A DNA stretch of 14,471 nucleotides from an uncultured Sutterella sp. (lineage in GTDB: Bacteria > Pseudomonadota > Gammaproteobacteria > Burkholderiales > Burkholderiaceae_F): contig CAAFNI010000422.1 of the NCBI GenBank assembly GCA_900764215.1, positions 1 through 14,471 on the forward strand, read 5' to 3'. Position numbers and translations under genes: made by a program. The notes below the pieces were generated by a model. It was given only the letters and a program-made list of their open reading frames with translations. It was not told where the DNA came from and did not search any database. Below, one piece after another: positions 1 to 7,228 of this stretch (its first letter is position 1; every line of letters starts with the position of its first letter).

Positions 1-138
1 CCCCCTCTACTACTAACTCGGAAACCGCCGGATGCCGAACGGCATGTCCGAACGCTCAGTACTGATTGAGCACTGCGGTGTGGGAGGGAGTGCCCGCAAG
101 GACACTCTCTACCCGATTGAGCCTCTGCGGATCCGCCG

Positions 139-1647
139 TCAATCCTCGCGAAATGCGGTTTCCCGGCCCGAGCGCACGGCGGGCGCGAGCACGAGAAGAA
201 GAAGCACGACGCTCAGCGCCAGGAAGGACGCCGAGAGCGGACTAGTCAGGAAGCATGTCATGTCGCCCCTTGAGAGCAGAAGTGCGCGCCGCATGTTCTC
301 CTCCATCATGGGGCCTAGGATGAAGCCCAGAATGAGCGGCGCGCTTTCGCAGCCGAGCTTGTTGAAGAGGTAACCCAAGGCGCCGAATCCGATCGTCATC
401 CAGATGTCGAAAACGTTGTTGTTGATCGAGTAGACCCCGATGCAGCAGAAGGCAAGAATCGCCGGATATAGCCAGCGGTAGGGCACACGCAGCAACTGCA
501 CCCAGACGCCGATCATCGGCAGATTCAGCACGATCAGGATGAGGTTGCCTATCCACATGGAAACGATGAGCCCCCAGAAGAGCTCCGGATCCGTGTTCAT
601 CACCTGAGGCCCCGGCGTAATGTCATGAATCATCATGGCGCCGATCATCAGCGCCATGACGGCGTTGGACGGAATGCCGAGCGTAAGCATCGGTATGAAG
701 CTCGTCTGTGCGCCCGCGTTGTTGGCGGACTCCGGTCCCGCGACTCCTCGAATGTTGCCCGCTCCAAAAGGTGGAGTTGCATGCTCGCCCGCGAGCTTCT
801 TTTCGAGCGTGTAGGACGCAAACGACGAGAGCAACGCGCCTCCGCCCGGCAGAATGCCGAGGAACGAGCCTAGCAGCGTGCCTCGCGCAATCGGCCCGGC
901 CGACACCTTCAAATCCTCCTTGGTCGGCAGAACGCTATCGACCTTGACGGGAACAAGACTGCGCGTCTGGCTGATCTCCAGATTCTTCATGATCGCGGCA
1001 AAGCCGTAGATGCCCATCGAAATCGCCACGAAGTCGATCCCGTCCATCAGCTCATCGACGCCGAACGTGTATCGCAGCGCGCCCGAATTGATGTCCGAGC
1101 CCACCAGGCCCAGAATGAGACCGACGAAGATCATGCAGACGGCCTTGAGCAGCGAACCGTTGGCGAGCACCACGGCGCCGACGAGACCGAGCACCATCAG
1201 ACTGAAGTATTCGGCAGGACCGAACTCGAAGGCGAGTTCGGTCAGAGGGGGTGCAAAGGCCGCGATGAGCATCGTGGCGAATGTGCCCGCAATGAAGCTG
1301 CCGATGGCGGCAATGCCTAGCGCAGCGCCCGCACGCCCCTTTCTGGCCATGCTGTGCCCGTCGATGCACGTGACGACTGCGGCGGCCTCGCCCGGAATAT
1401 TGACGAGCACGGCCGTCGTCGATCCGCCGTATTGTGCGCCATAGTAAATGCCGGCAAGCATGATGAGGGCGGCCGAAGGATCGAGTGCATACGTGATCGG
1501 CAGGAGCATAGCCACCGTGGCGACAGGCCCCATGCCGGGCAACACGCCGATGAGCGTGCCCACCGAGACGCCCGTAAAGCAGTAGAGAAGATTCTGAAGC
1601 GTGACGGCGTTCTGAAAACCGAGCATCAGGTTGGAAATGAGATCCAT
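139..1647 (-). CDS. tctA: Tripartite tricarboxylate transporter, large permease subunit TctA
   Basis: The product (502 aa) is the large inner-membrane subunit of a TTT-family secondary transporter. It works with TctB and a periplasmic TctC binding protein to import carboxylates, citrate-like in the founding system, driven by ion gradients. The family signature GVLPGMGP lies at residues 34-41, and YYGAQYGGSTTAVLVNIPGE at 68-87. A second, inverted-repeat-like copy GILPGGG lies near residue 265. The chain is dominated by hydrophobic stretches, consistent with the roughly 12 membrane segments of the family, and its length matches the usual ~500 aa. The ATG is preceded by TGAGGTG about 6 bases upstream and lies 13 bases after the tctB stop, so the two are co-transcribed. 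The substrate cannot be told from sequence. No terminator with a T tract is seen in the 138 bases beyond its stop. Confidence 0.95.
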   Translation of the reverse strand: MDLISNLMLGFQNAVTLQNLLYCFTGVSVGTLIGVLPGMGPVATVAMLLPITYALDPSAALIMLAGIYYGAQYGGSTTAVLVNIPGEAAAVVTCIDGHSMARKGRAGAALGIAAIGSFIAGTFATMLIAAFAPPLTELAFEFGPAEYFSLMVLGLVGAVVLANGSLLKAVCMIFVGLILGLVGSDINSGALRYTFGVDELMDGIDFVAISMGIYGFAAIMKNLEISQTRSLVPVKVDSVLPTKEDLKVSAGPIARGTLLGSFLGILPGGGALLSSFASYTLEKKLAGEHATPPFGAGNIRGVAGPESANNAGAQTSFIPMLTLGIPSNAVMALMIGAMMIHDITPGPQVMNTDPELFWGLIVSMWIGNLILIVLNLPMIGVWVQLLRVPYRWLYPAILAFCCIGVYSINNNVFDIWMTIGFGALGYLFNKLGCESAPLILGFILGPMMEENMRRALLLSRGDMTCFLTSPLSASFLALSVVLLLLVLAPAVRSGRETAFRED

Positions 1648-1660
1648 GTGCGCACCTCAA

Positions 1661-2119
1661 TCAGATGAAGGCCGGCAGGACAGGAACCTGCAACCCAACG
1701 CCGAAGATGAAGATCAGCCAACAGAGCAGGCACATGAAGACCGTGAGCACGCCCACCTCGCCGGCACGAAAGCGTCCGCTCGCGAGCGACGAGAGCACGA
1801 TCATGAGCGCAATGGAAAGGAGGACGCCGAGCTCAAGCAGCGCAACCGCAAAGACGGCCACGCTGCCAAGAATGCAGAGAAGAACACCCCAATGCACCTT
1901 CTCGAGCGCTCCGTCGGCCGCCCCAGACAGAATAAGCGCCCGCAGGCTCAGGCCGCAGCCAAGCAGGGCCAGAATGACGCCCAGAGCGGTCGGAAAGAAG
2001 CCCGGCCCCATGCGCGAGAGCGTGCCGAGCGCATTTTCCTGAGCCACAACCGCGGCGCCGGCACCGAAGGCGATGAAGAAGATGCCGGCCCAAAAATCCT
2101 TTTTGTTTTTAATCATCAT
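1661..2119 (-). CDS. tctB: Tripartite tricarboxylate transporter, small membrane subunit TctB
   Basis: This 152-aa protein has the TctB pattern: a short charged N-terminus (KNKKDFWAGIFFIAFG) leading into the first membrane helix, then three more hydrophobic segments, ending in GVGLQVPVLPAF. TctB is the poorly conserved small subunit that pairs with TctA in the inner membrane. Length is typical of the family (about 140-160 aa). It sits between tctC and tctA in the usual order. Two consecutive ATG codons (2117-2119 and 2114-2116) could start it, and neither has a clear Shine-Dalgarno sequence, so the exact start is uncertain by one residue. The gap to the tctC stop is 158 bases and contains a strong terminator, so expression may depend on read-through or a separate promoter. 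Confidence 0.9.
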   Translation of the reverse strand: MMIKNKKDFWAGIFFIAFGAGAAVVAQENALGTLSRMGPGFFPTALGVILALLGCGLSLRALILSGAADGALEKVHWGVLLCILGSVAVFAVALLELGVLLSIALMIVLSSLASGRFRAGEVGVLTVFMCLLCWLIFIFGVGLQVPVLPAFI

Positions 2120-2223
2120 TGCTTGAGGGTTGGCGCCAGCCGCCTGGCTTCGAGAACCTTGCGGCTGCGCAGTGCGTAAGAGTTGCTCCTTGGGAGCTTT
2201 AGCTTGATTCTAACGAAAGCGAA

Positions 2224-2254
2224 AAGGCCTCGAGTCGCTTGGATTCGAGGCCTT
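2224..2254 (-). terminator. Intrinsic terminator between tctC and tctB
   Basis: A perfect 10-bp stem AAGGCCTCGA / TCGAGGCCTT with an 11-base loop lies 23 bases past the tctC stop on the minus strand. It is followed by the T-rich run TTTTCGCTTTCG. It would end most tctC transcripts before tctBA. Confidence 0.8.
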
Positions 2255-2277
2255 CCATTCGGGAAATTCACCCTGCG

Positions 2278-3282
2278 TCAATCAACGCGTGCGCCGGAAA
2301 GCTTGACGAGCTTGGCGTACTTTTCACTTTCGCTCGTCACCAGCTTCTGGAATTCATCGGGCGTTGTCGGAGAGGCGACGCCGCCGAGCTTTTCAAGCCG
2401 TGCCTGAACAGGAGCGGATTTGAGAGCGTCCGTAATCGCCTTGTTGAGGTAGGCGACCACGTCGTCGGGCGTGGCGGACGGCACGAAGAGGCCGTACCAC
2501 GTGGAGATGTCGAAATCGGGAACGCCCGCCTCCTGCATCGTCGGGACGTCGGGCAGCGCCTTGGCGCGCACGCTCGTCGTAACGGCGAGCGGAACCAGCT
2601 TGCCCGCGCGGATGTTGGCCGTTGCACTGGCGAGATTGTCGAAGATCAGGTCCGTCTGACCGGCGAGCACCGAAAGCTGAGCGGCGGCCGCCCCCGCAAA
2701 CGGGACGTGAACCATGTCGATGTCCTTGATCTGCTTGAGCCATTCGCCGGCCATGTGGCCTGCACTGCCGTTGCCGCCCGAGGCATAGTTGAGCTTGCCC
2801 GGGTTCTTCTTGGCGTATTCAACAAGACCCTGAACGGACTTGACGCCCGTTTTCTGAACAAATTCCGGCGTGACGACGAGGACGTTGGGCACGTGGGCGA
2901 TGAGCGTGACGGCCTTGAAATCCTTCTGGGCGTCATAGGGCAGACGCTTGTAGAGATGCGGATTGATCGCATGCGTGGCGACAGCGCCGACCACAAGCGT
3001 GCGTCCGTCACCCGGGCGACGCTTAACATAGCCCATGCCGACGCCGCCGCCCGCACCCGGACGGTTGTCGACGATGACGTTGCCGAGAGACTCGACGACA
3101 GCTTCCGCAATCGTGCGGGCGGAGACGTCGAGAGGACCTCCCGGCGGATACGGCACGACGATTCGGATGGGATCCGAGCCTTCACCCCGAGGCATGGCCG
3201 CACAGGCTGTCATCGGGAAATAGGAGGCACTGGAAAGTGCCACCGCGCCGATGGCACCGATCAGAGTGCGACGTTGAATCAT
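2278..3282 (-). CDS. tctC: Tripartite tricarboxylate transporter substrate-binding protein TctC (Bug family)
   Basis: This is the periplasmic solute receptor of the TTT transporter. The start at 3280-3282 is chosen because an AGAGGAG ribosome site lies about 8 bases upstream; an ATG 13 codons earlier lacks one and overlaps a putative promoter. The resulting 334-aa protein begins MIQRRTLIGAIGAVALS, a twin-arginine-like export signal common in Bug proteins. Cleavage is likely near residues 26-29 (TACAA). An alternative lipoprotein reading with Cys27 is possible but the lipobox is poor. Mature-domain hallmarks are RIVVPYPPGGPLDVSAR, VIVDNRPGAGGGVGM, HVPFAGAAAAQLSVLAGQTD and PDVPTMQEAGVPDF, which form the ligand cleft of the family. 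Bug proteins bind carboxylates such as dicarboxylates, citrate or aromatic acids. The ligand here cannot be assigned. It is first in the tctCBA cluster. Confidence 0.93.
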   Translation of the reverse strand: MIQRRTLIGAIGAVALSSASYFPMTACAAMPRGEGSDPIRIVVPYPPGGPLDVSARTIAEAVVESLGNVIVDNRPGAGGGVGMGYVKRRPGDGRTLVVGAVATHAINPHLYKRLPYDAQKDFKAVTLIAHVPNVLVVTPEFVQKTGVKSVQGLVEYAKKNPGKLNYASGGNGSAGHMAGEWLKQIKDIDMVHVPFAGAAAAQLSVLAGQTDLIFDNLASATANIRAGKLVPLAVTTSVRAKALPDVPTMQEAGVPDFDISTWYGLFVPSATPDDVVAYLNKAITDALKSAPVQARLEKLGGVASPTTPDEFQKLVTSESEKYAKLVKLSGARVD

Positions 3283-3316
3283 ATGAATTTCTCCTCTGTG
3301 AGATGAAGCAGGTTCA

Positions 3317-3346
3317 AGCATAAACGGTGCGCGAGGAAAAAGGCAA
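3317..3346 (-). promoter_or_regulatory. Candidate sigma70 promoter of tctC
   Basis: On the minus strand a -35-like TTGCCT (3341-3346) and a -10-like TATGCT (3317-3322) are separated by 18 bases and lie about 35 bases upstream of the tctC ATG. Both boxes are only partial matches. Confidence 0.35.
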
Positions 3347-3364
3347 AACTAAGCACTTTTCTTT

Positions 3365-3388
3365 AGAGAGTCACGCAAATCGCTCTCT
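3365..3388. promoter_or_regulatory. Inverted repeat upstream of tctC, possible operator
   Basis: Arms AGAGAG (3365-3370) and CTCTCT (3383-3388) are separated by 12 bases. They sit just upstream of the candidate tctC promoter in the divergent tctC/glycerophosphodiesterase interval. A binding site for a local regulator is only a possibility; no tctDE-type regulator gene is in the window. Confidence 0.25.
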
Positions 3389-3526
3389 CGCAGTTAATTT
3401 AAGGACGCATTAGGGTTATCTCCCTAGGTATTCACGATAATGATTTCTGATGACGCGCCTACAATGGCCGTATTGAAAAAAGCGACGGGCATTCGCACCG
3501 CCGCTTAGACATGAGGACACAACATC

Positions 3527-4309
3527 ATGCAATCCGTTCATCCCTGGCCTTACGCCCGCGTCTGCGCTCACCGCGGCGCCGGCACCATGGCGCCTGAAAA
3601 CACGCTCGAGGGCTTTCGCGCCGGTCTGCACCACGGCTTTCACGCCTTCGAAACGGACGCGATGCTCGCCAAGGACGGCATCCCCGTCCTGATGCACGAC
3701 GAACGCTTCGGCCGCACGATCCGCGACGCCCGTTCGGTGCCCGAGCTCACGAGCCTTGAGATCCGCGCGCTCGACGCCGGCAGCTGGTTTGCGCCGCAGT
3801 ACGCGGGCGTGCCGCCCGCCGGTTTTGAGCAGGCCGTTCGCTGGTGCCGCGCCAACCAGGTCTGGCTCAACATCGAAATCAAACCCGCCATAGGGGCGGA
3901 ACTTGAAACGGGACGTGTTGTCGGCCTCCTGACGGGCGAGCTCTACGCAGACGTCGTGCACGGAGGCGGCGCATCGCAGGCCGGCATTTCGCCCGACGCC
4001 CCCCTCTTCTCGTCGTTCAAGCCGGACGCCCTTCGAGGCGCCATGGAAACGGCTCCCGACATTCCGCGCGGCTTTCTCGTGGACGTGCTTCCGGACAATT
4101 GGCGCGAGGTGCTCGAGGAGATGAAGTGCGTGTCGCTGCACTGCAACCATCAGCGCCTCACCCCCGAGTTCGCTCGCGAAGTGAAGGATCTTGGCTACTG
4201 GCTTTTCTGCTACACGGTGAACGACCCGCGGCGCGCACGCGAACTCTTCTCGTGGGGCGTTGACGGCTTGTGCACCGACAGGCTCGATCTTGTGCGTCCG
4301 TCGCTCTGA
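3527..4309 (+). CDS. ugpQ: Glycerophosphodiester phosphodiesterase, cytosolic UgpQ type
   Basis: The enzyme hydrolyses glycerophosphodiesters (deacylated phospholipid head groups) to sn-glycerol 3-phosphate and an alcohol, supplying carbon and phosphate. The 260-aa sequence has the GDPD catalytic elements in order: AHRGAG (14-19), APENT (22-26), metal ligands E42 and D44, the second catalytic His in MHDE (H57-D58), and NIEIKP (115-120), whose Glu117 is a metal ligand. The C-terminal YTVNDPRRARELFSWGVDGLCTD is the usual last strand-helix of the TIM barrel. There is no signal peptide and the length matches the short cytosolic UgpQ group (about 250 aa), not periplasmic GlpQ (about 350 aa). GAGGA lies 9 bases before the ATG. 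It stands alone, divergent from tctC and convergent with the FNR gene; no ugp ABC transporter is nearby. Confidence 0.93.
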   Translation: MQSVHPWPYARVCAHRGAGTMAPENTLEGFRAGLHHGFHAFETDAMLAKDGIPVLMHDERFGRTIRDARSVPELTSLEIRALDAGSWFAPQYAGVPPAGFEQAVRWCRANQVWLNIEIKPAIGAELETGRVVGLLTGELYADVVHGGGASQAGISPDAPLFSSFKPDALRGAMETAPDIPRGFLVDVLPDNWREVLEEMKCVSLHCNHQRLTPEFAREVKDLGYWLFCYTVNDPRRARELFSWGVDGLCTDRLDLVRPSL

Positions 4310-4324
4310 GACCTGAACCGGCAT

Positions 4325-4364
4325 GGAAAAGCTCGCCGTTCCTCTCGGGAAGGCGAGCTTTTCC
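4325..4364. terminator. Bidirectional terminator between ugpQ and the FNR-family gene
   Basis: A perfect 13-bp stem GGAAAAGCTCGCC (4325-4337) pairs with GGCGAGCTTTTCC (4352-4364). It lies between two convergent stop codons (4309 and 4383). TTTT in each descending arm gives a short U run in both directions, so it can serve both genes. Confidence 0.8.
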
Positions 4365-4382
4365 GCATGAAGGCCCTTGGAC

Positions 4383-5150
4383 TCAGTCAGCCTTTTGGAT
4401 CGTGACGGGCGCGTTCGTTGACGATGGAGAGTGATCGAGGTCCACGGCCGAAACAATGGCGCGCAGGCCTTCCGGATCGAAAATGCGCACATGCTTCTGG
4501 TTGACCTCGATGAGACCGTCGTGCGAGAAGCGGGAAAGAACACGGCTCACGGTCTCGAGCTTGAGCCCGAGATAGGAGCCGATTTCGGCGCGCGTCATGC
4601 GAAGCACGAATTCGCTTCTCGAATATCCCCGGTTTTCGAAGCGCTGTGAAAGCGAGAGAAGAAAGGCAGCAAGGCGCTCTTCTGCATGCATCGAGCCAAG
4701 GAGCAGCATCACGCCGTGCTGGCGCACGATCTCGCGCGAGAGAAGCTTCTGAAAGTGCTTGCCCATCGTCGGAATCGTCGTCGTTGCCTGTTCGACGCGG
4801 TCAAAGGGCAGGACGCATACCTCCGTGTCCTCAAGCGCGACGACGTCGCAGGAATAGACGTTGCTTGAGATGCCGTCAAGACCGATCATTTCGCCGGCCA
4901 TGAAGAAATTCGTCACTTGTTCGCGGCCGTCGCTGCTCATCACGGTGCTTTTCAGAAACCCAAGACGAACCACATAAAGATTGTTGAAGTGGTCGCCGGC
5001 ACGATAGAGCGCTTCGCCGCGTCGGATGCGGCGGCGAGCGGAGACGAGTTCCTCCACCGTTTCCATGTCCTTGAGCGTAAGACCGAGCGGCATGCAGACC
5101 TCTCTCAGGTTGCAGTTCGAACAGCCAATGCGCAGTGTCGTGATATTCAT
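4383..5150 (-). CDS. fnr: FNR-type oxygen-sensing transcriptional regulator (Crp/Fnr family)
   Basis: This 255-aa protein matches Fnr in architecture and length (E. coli 250 aa). The N-terminal cysteines C10, C13 and C19 (CX2CX5C) plus C112 in TEVCVLPF correspond to the four ligands of the O2-labile [4Fe-4S] cluster. A cyclic-nucleotide-like beta-barrel (about residues 28-120) is followed by a long dimerisation helix containing AEERLAAFLLSLSQRF. The helix-turn-helix is TRAEIGSYLGLKLETVSRVL, whose E199, S202 and R203 give the ExxSR recognition pattern for TTGAT half sites. The start at 5148-5150 is preferred because it places the cysteine motif as in known Fnr proteins; the frame stays open further upstream only from a TTG, and the ribosome site (GGGGG) is weak. 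Divergent from hemN, a classical target. Its own promoter is probably in the AT-rich stretch around 5250-5275, but no convincing -35/-10 pair was found. Confidence 0.94.
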   Translation of the reverse strand: MNITTLRIGCSNCNLREVCMPLGLTLKDMETVEELVSARRRIRRGEALYRAGDHFNNLYVVRLGFLKSTVMSSDGREQVTNFFMAGEMIGLDGISSNVYSCDVVALEDTEVCVLPFDRVEQATTTIPTMGKHFQKLLSREIVRQHGVMLLLGSMHAEERLAAFLLSLSQRFENRGYSRSEFVLRMTRAEIGSYLGLKLETVSRVLSRFSHDGLIEVNQKHVRIFDPEGLRAIVSAVDLDHSPSSTNAPVTIQKAD

Positions 5151-5360
5151 CTTGCCCCCGTTGCAAAAGGAAGACGGCAGTCCCGGCCTCCCTTCGTTGA
5201 AATAAAGCCCGCCGGCATCCCGGTCCAGGCGCCGCGTGCTCGACTTCAATAATCTAGAAATAATCTGCCGCGTCTAAAATGCCCGCATGCATCCTGAAGC
5301 ACGGGCCCTTTCTTTCGTCCAAACGCTGTTGATTCACAGCACTTTCGGCGTAAGCGCTTA

Positions 5361-5374
5361 TTGACCTTAGTCAA
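5361..5374. promoter_or_regulatory. FNR/ANR-type binding site upstream of hemN
   Basis: TTGACCTTAGTCAA is a perfect palindrome of the FNR form (consensus TTGAT-N4-ATCAA) with one substitution in each half. Its centre lies 41.5 bases before a start site predicted from the -10 box at 5396-5401, the position used in class II activation, where the box replaces the -35 element. The FNR-type gene next door makes it a natural user of the site. Confidence 0.8.
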
Positions 5375-5395
5375 AGAAAAGCGATCTACGGTCTC

Positions 5396-5401
5396 AATAA
5401 T
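5396..5401 (+). promoter_or_regulatory. -10 element of the hemN promoter
   Basis: AATAAT matches TATAAT at 5 of 6 positions. It predicts transcription from about 5409 and a leader of roughly 37 bases. No -35 consensus is present; the FNR-type box occupies that place. Confidence 0.55.
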
Positions 5402-5445
5402 ATCAGGAAGTTTAACCTAAGTCACAGACCAAGGAAAATCTTCAG

Positions 5446-6846
5446 ATGACGAATCCTGCCACCAGCGGCGTTGAACTGCCCGAAATGGACCTTCTGCGCA
5501 AATTCGACGTGCCCGCCCCCCGCTACACGTCGTACCCGACAGCCGACCGCTTCAACGCGAGCTTCGGCGCCGAAGACTACCGCAAGGCCCTCGCCGGCCG
5601 CGCCGAAGCGAAGGAGCCTGCCGATCTCTCCCTCTACGTGCACGTTCCCTTCTGCAACGACGTCTGCTTCTACTGCGGCTGCAACAAGATCGTCACGCGC
5701 GACCACTCCCGCAGCGCCGAATACATCGAGATGATCGGCCGTGAAGCCGACCTCGTGAAGGCGTCCATCACGGGCTCAACCGAACTCGAGCAGCTGCACT
5801 TCGGCGGCGGCACCCCCACCTTTCTGACGAACGACGAGCTCACGCTCATGATGGAAACGCTCACGAAGCGCTTCCCGCTCGCCGAGGGCGGCGAATTCTC
5901 GATCGAAGTGGATCCCCGCACGTGCGACGCCGAGAAGGTCAAGCACCTTCATGACCTCGGTCTCAACCGCATGTCGCTCGGCGTCCAGGACTTCAATCCC
6001 GAAGTGCAGAAGGCCGTCAACCGCATCCAGCCCTTTGAGATGACGAAGGCCACGATGGAGGCGGCACGCGCAAACGGCTTCGAGTCCATCAACATGGATC
6101 TCATCTACGGTCTGCCCAAGCAGAATCGCGCCACGTTCGAGAAGACGATCGACCAGGTGCTCGAGCTCTCGCCCGACCGCATCGCGCTCTATCACTACGC
6201 CCACCTGCCGAACCACTTCAAGCCACAGCGCCGCATCCTGCCCGCCGACCTTCCCGACACGGTCGAAAAGGTCAACATCATGTTCGACGCCATCAAGCGG
6301 CTCACGGCCAACGGCTACCGCTACATCGGCATGGACCACTTCGCCAAGGAGACCGACGAGCTCTCCGTTGCCCAGAAGGAAGGTTCGCTGCAGCGCAACT
6401 TCCAGGGCTACTCGACGAAGGCCGAATGCGACATGGTCGCCCTCGGCGTCTCGAGCATTTCCAAGATCGGCAACGCATATGCCTGCAACCCGCGCGAGCT
6501 AGAGGACTACTACGCCGCCATTCGCGAGGGCCGCCTTGCCACCAACCGCGGCTACCTCCTCAACGCCGACGATGAAATGCGCCGCTACGTGATCATGACG
6601 ATCATGTGCAATTTCGAGCTTCGCAAACGGGATGTTGAAGAGCGGTTCGGCATCAGCTTCGACGAAACGTTCGCCTACGAGCTCGGCAAGATGAAGCCCT
6701 ACGTCAAGCACGAGCTCGTCGAGCTCTACGACGACCGCCTCGTCGTCTCCGCAAAAGGCAAGATCTTCGTGCGTGCCGTCGCCATGCACTTTGACCGCTA
6801 CCTGCGCGAATCCACTCGCGCTGGCGGCTACTCCCGCATCGCCTGA
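5446..6846 (+). CDS. hemN: Oxygen-independent coproporphyrinogen III dehydrogenase HemN
   Basis: This radical-SAM enzyme converts coproporphyrinogen III to protoporphyrinogen IX without O2, by two oxidative decarboxylations in the haem pathway. The 466-aa protein carries RYTSYPTADRF near the N-terminus (26-36) and YVHVPFCNDVCFYCGCNKIV (64-83). In the latter, C70, C74 and C77 are the CX3CX2C ligands of the catalytic [4Fe-4S] cluster, and C79 is the extra cysteine specific to true HemN. GGGTPTFL follows, for SAM binding. The CXC extension and full HemN C-terminus distinguish it from the HemW-like paralogues that lack activity. AAGGAAA lies about 9 bases before the ATG. It is a single-gene unit with an FNR-type box upstream and a strong terminator behind, consistent with anaerobic induction. 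Confidence 0.96.
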   Translation: MTNPATSGVELPEMDLLRKFDVPAPRYTSYPTADRFNASFGAEDYRKALAGRAEAKEPADLSLYVHVPFCNDVCFYCGCNKIVTRDHSRSAEYIEMIGREADLVKASITGSTELEQLHFGGGTPTFLTNDELTLMMETLTKRFPLAEGGEFSIEVDPRTCDAEKVKHLHDLGLNRMSLGVQDFNPEVQKAVNRIQPFEMTKATMEAARANGFESINMDLIYGLPKQNRATFEKTIDQVLELSPDRIALYHYAHLPNHFKPQRRILPADLPDTVEKVNIMFDAIKRLTANGYRYIGMDHFAKETDELSVAQKEGSLQRNFQGYSTKAECDMVALGVSSISKIGNAYACNPRELEDYYAAIREGRLATNRGYLLNADDEMRRYVIMTIMCNFELRKRDVEERFGISFDETFAYELGKMKPYVKHELVELYDDRLVVSAKGKIFVRAVAMHFDRYLRESTRAGGYSRIA

Positions 6847-6886
6847 GGCGCTTCTCAAAGCGCTCCCGAAAGCTTCTGAGCATGAT

Positions 6887-6922
6887 GACGCCCGCCTCTC
6901 CAAGAGGCGGGCGTCGCTTTTT
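6887..6922 (+). terminator. Rho-independent terminator of hemN
   Basis: A perfect 13-bp stem GACGCCCGCCTCT / AGAGGCGGGCGTC is followed by GCTTTTT. It lies 40 bases after the hemN stop. A smaller hairpin, GCGCTT-ctca-AAGCGC (6848-6863), precedes it directly after the stop codon. Confidence 0.92.
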
Positions 6923-7228
6923 GACATGCATCAGGCGCGCCGGGAAGGAAAAAACCGCATGCCGACGGGATCCGGAACGGTCGAGGAGCATCCGATGGGG
7001 TTAAAATGATCATTTTCGTCCGGCGCTCTCCCGCAGTCCCCGGACACACCGTTCATGCCTCGGAGCGCGACGCCGCATCTGCAGACCGCCCTCCGTTCCC
7101 GCCGCCGGCCGGGACATCCCGCCTGCGGATGCAGCAGCTCGGCACGGAATTGACAAAAAAACCTATAGGAGATGGGACAGACCGAATCAGGCGTCAGCCC
7201 TTCGGCACCAAGTCCCGAAAACCCATTT
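6923..7228 (+). other. Gene-free leader region upstream of alaS
   Basis: No credible gene is seen between the hemN terminator and alaS. The region holds a TAAAAT -10-like box (7002-7007) within a palindrome. It also holds a possible long hairpin with arms GCATCTGCAG (7075-7084) and CTGCGGATGC (7123-7132, one G-U pair), with an inner TCCCG/CGGGA hairpin (7097-7101 and 7110-7114). AGGAG at 7167-7171 abuts an ATG (7172) in the alaS frame with no spacer. A structured mRNA leader for alaS is the best reading, but the structure is by eye only. Confidence 0.4.
7003..7016. promoter_or_regulatory. 14-bp palindrome over the putative alaS promoter
   Basis: AAAATGATCATTTT is a perfect palindrome overlapping the -10-like TAAAAT (7002-7007) and the start site this would predict (about 7013). 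No good -35 is present. E. coli AlaRS represses its own gene by binding a palindrome flanking the transcription start, so an operator role is conceivable. Confidence 0.3.

Noticed and set aside
54..131. Short repeats after tctA (GCTCA/TGAGC arms and a GATTGAGC direct repeat at 64 and 115) and a GAGTG hairpin at 88-107
   Set aside because: Arms are short, no T tract follows on the minus strand, and the direct repeat needs an indel; not enough to call a terminator or element.
2239..3306. A plus-strand frame of about 355 codons opposite tctC
   Set aside because: It overlaps the full tctC gene and its terminator, with composition typical of an antisense shadow.
3436..3465. Promoter for ugpQ using GATAAT or TACAAT
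   Set aside because: Both resemble -10 boxes but neither has a recognisable -35 at 16-18 bases, so no promoter is annotated.
3416..4543. A minus-strand frame of about 375 codons opposite ugpQ and reaching into the FNR gene
   Set aside because: It crosses the bidirectional terminator and two genes with intact catalytic or DNA-binding motifs.
6921..6926. Perfect TTGACA right after the hemN terminator
   Set aside because: At 17-base spacing the sequence is GAAGGA; no -10 element is present.
7150..7155. Perfect TTGACA upstream of alaS, as a -35 box
   Set aside because: Nothing like a -10 is found 16-18 bases downstream (TGGGAC at 17), and the start would fall inside the possible coding region.
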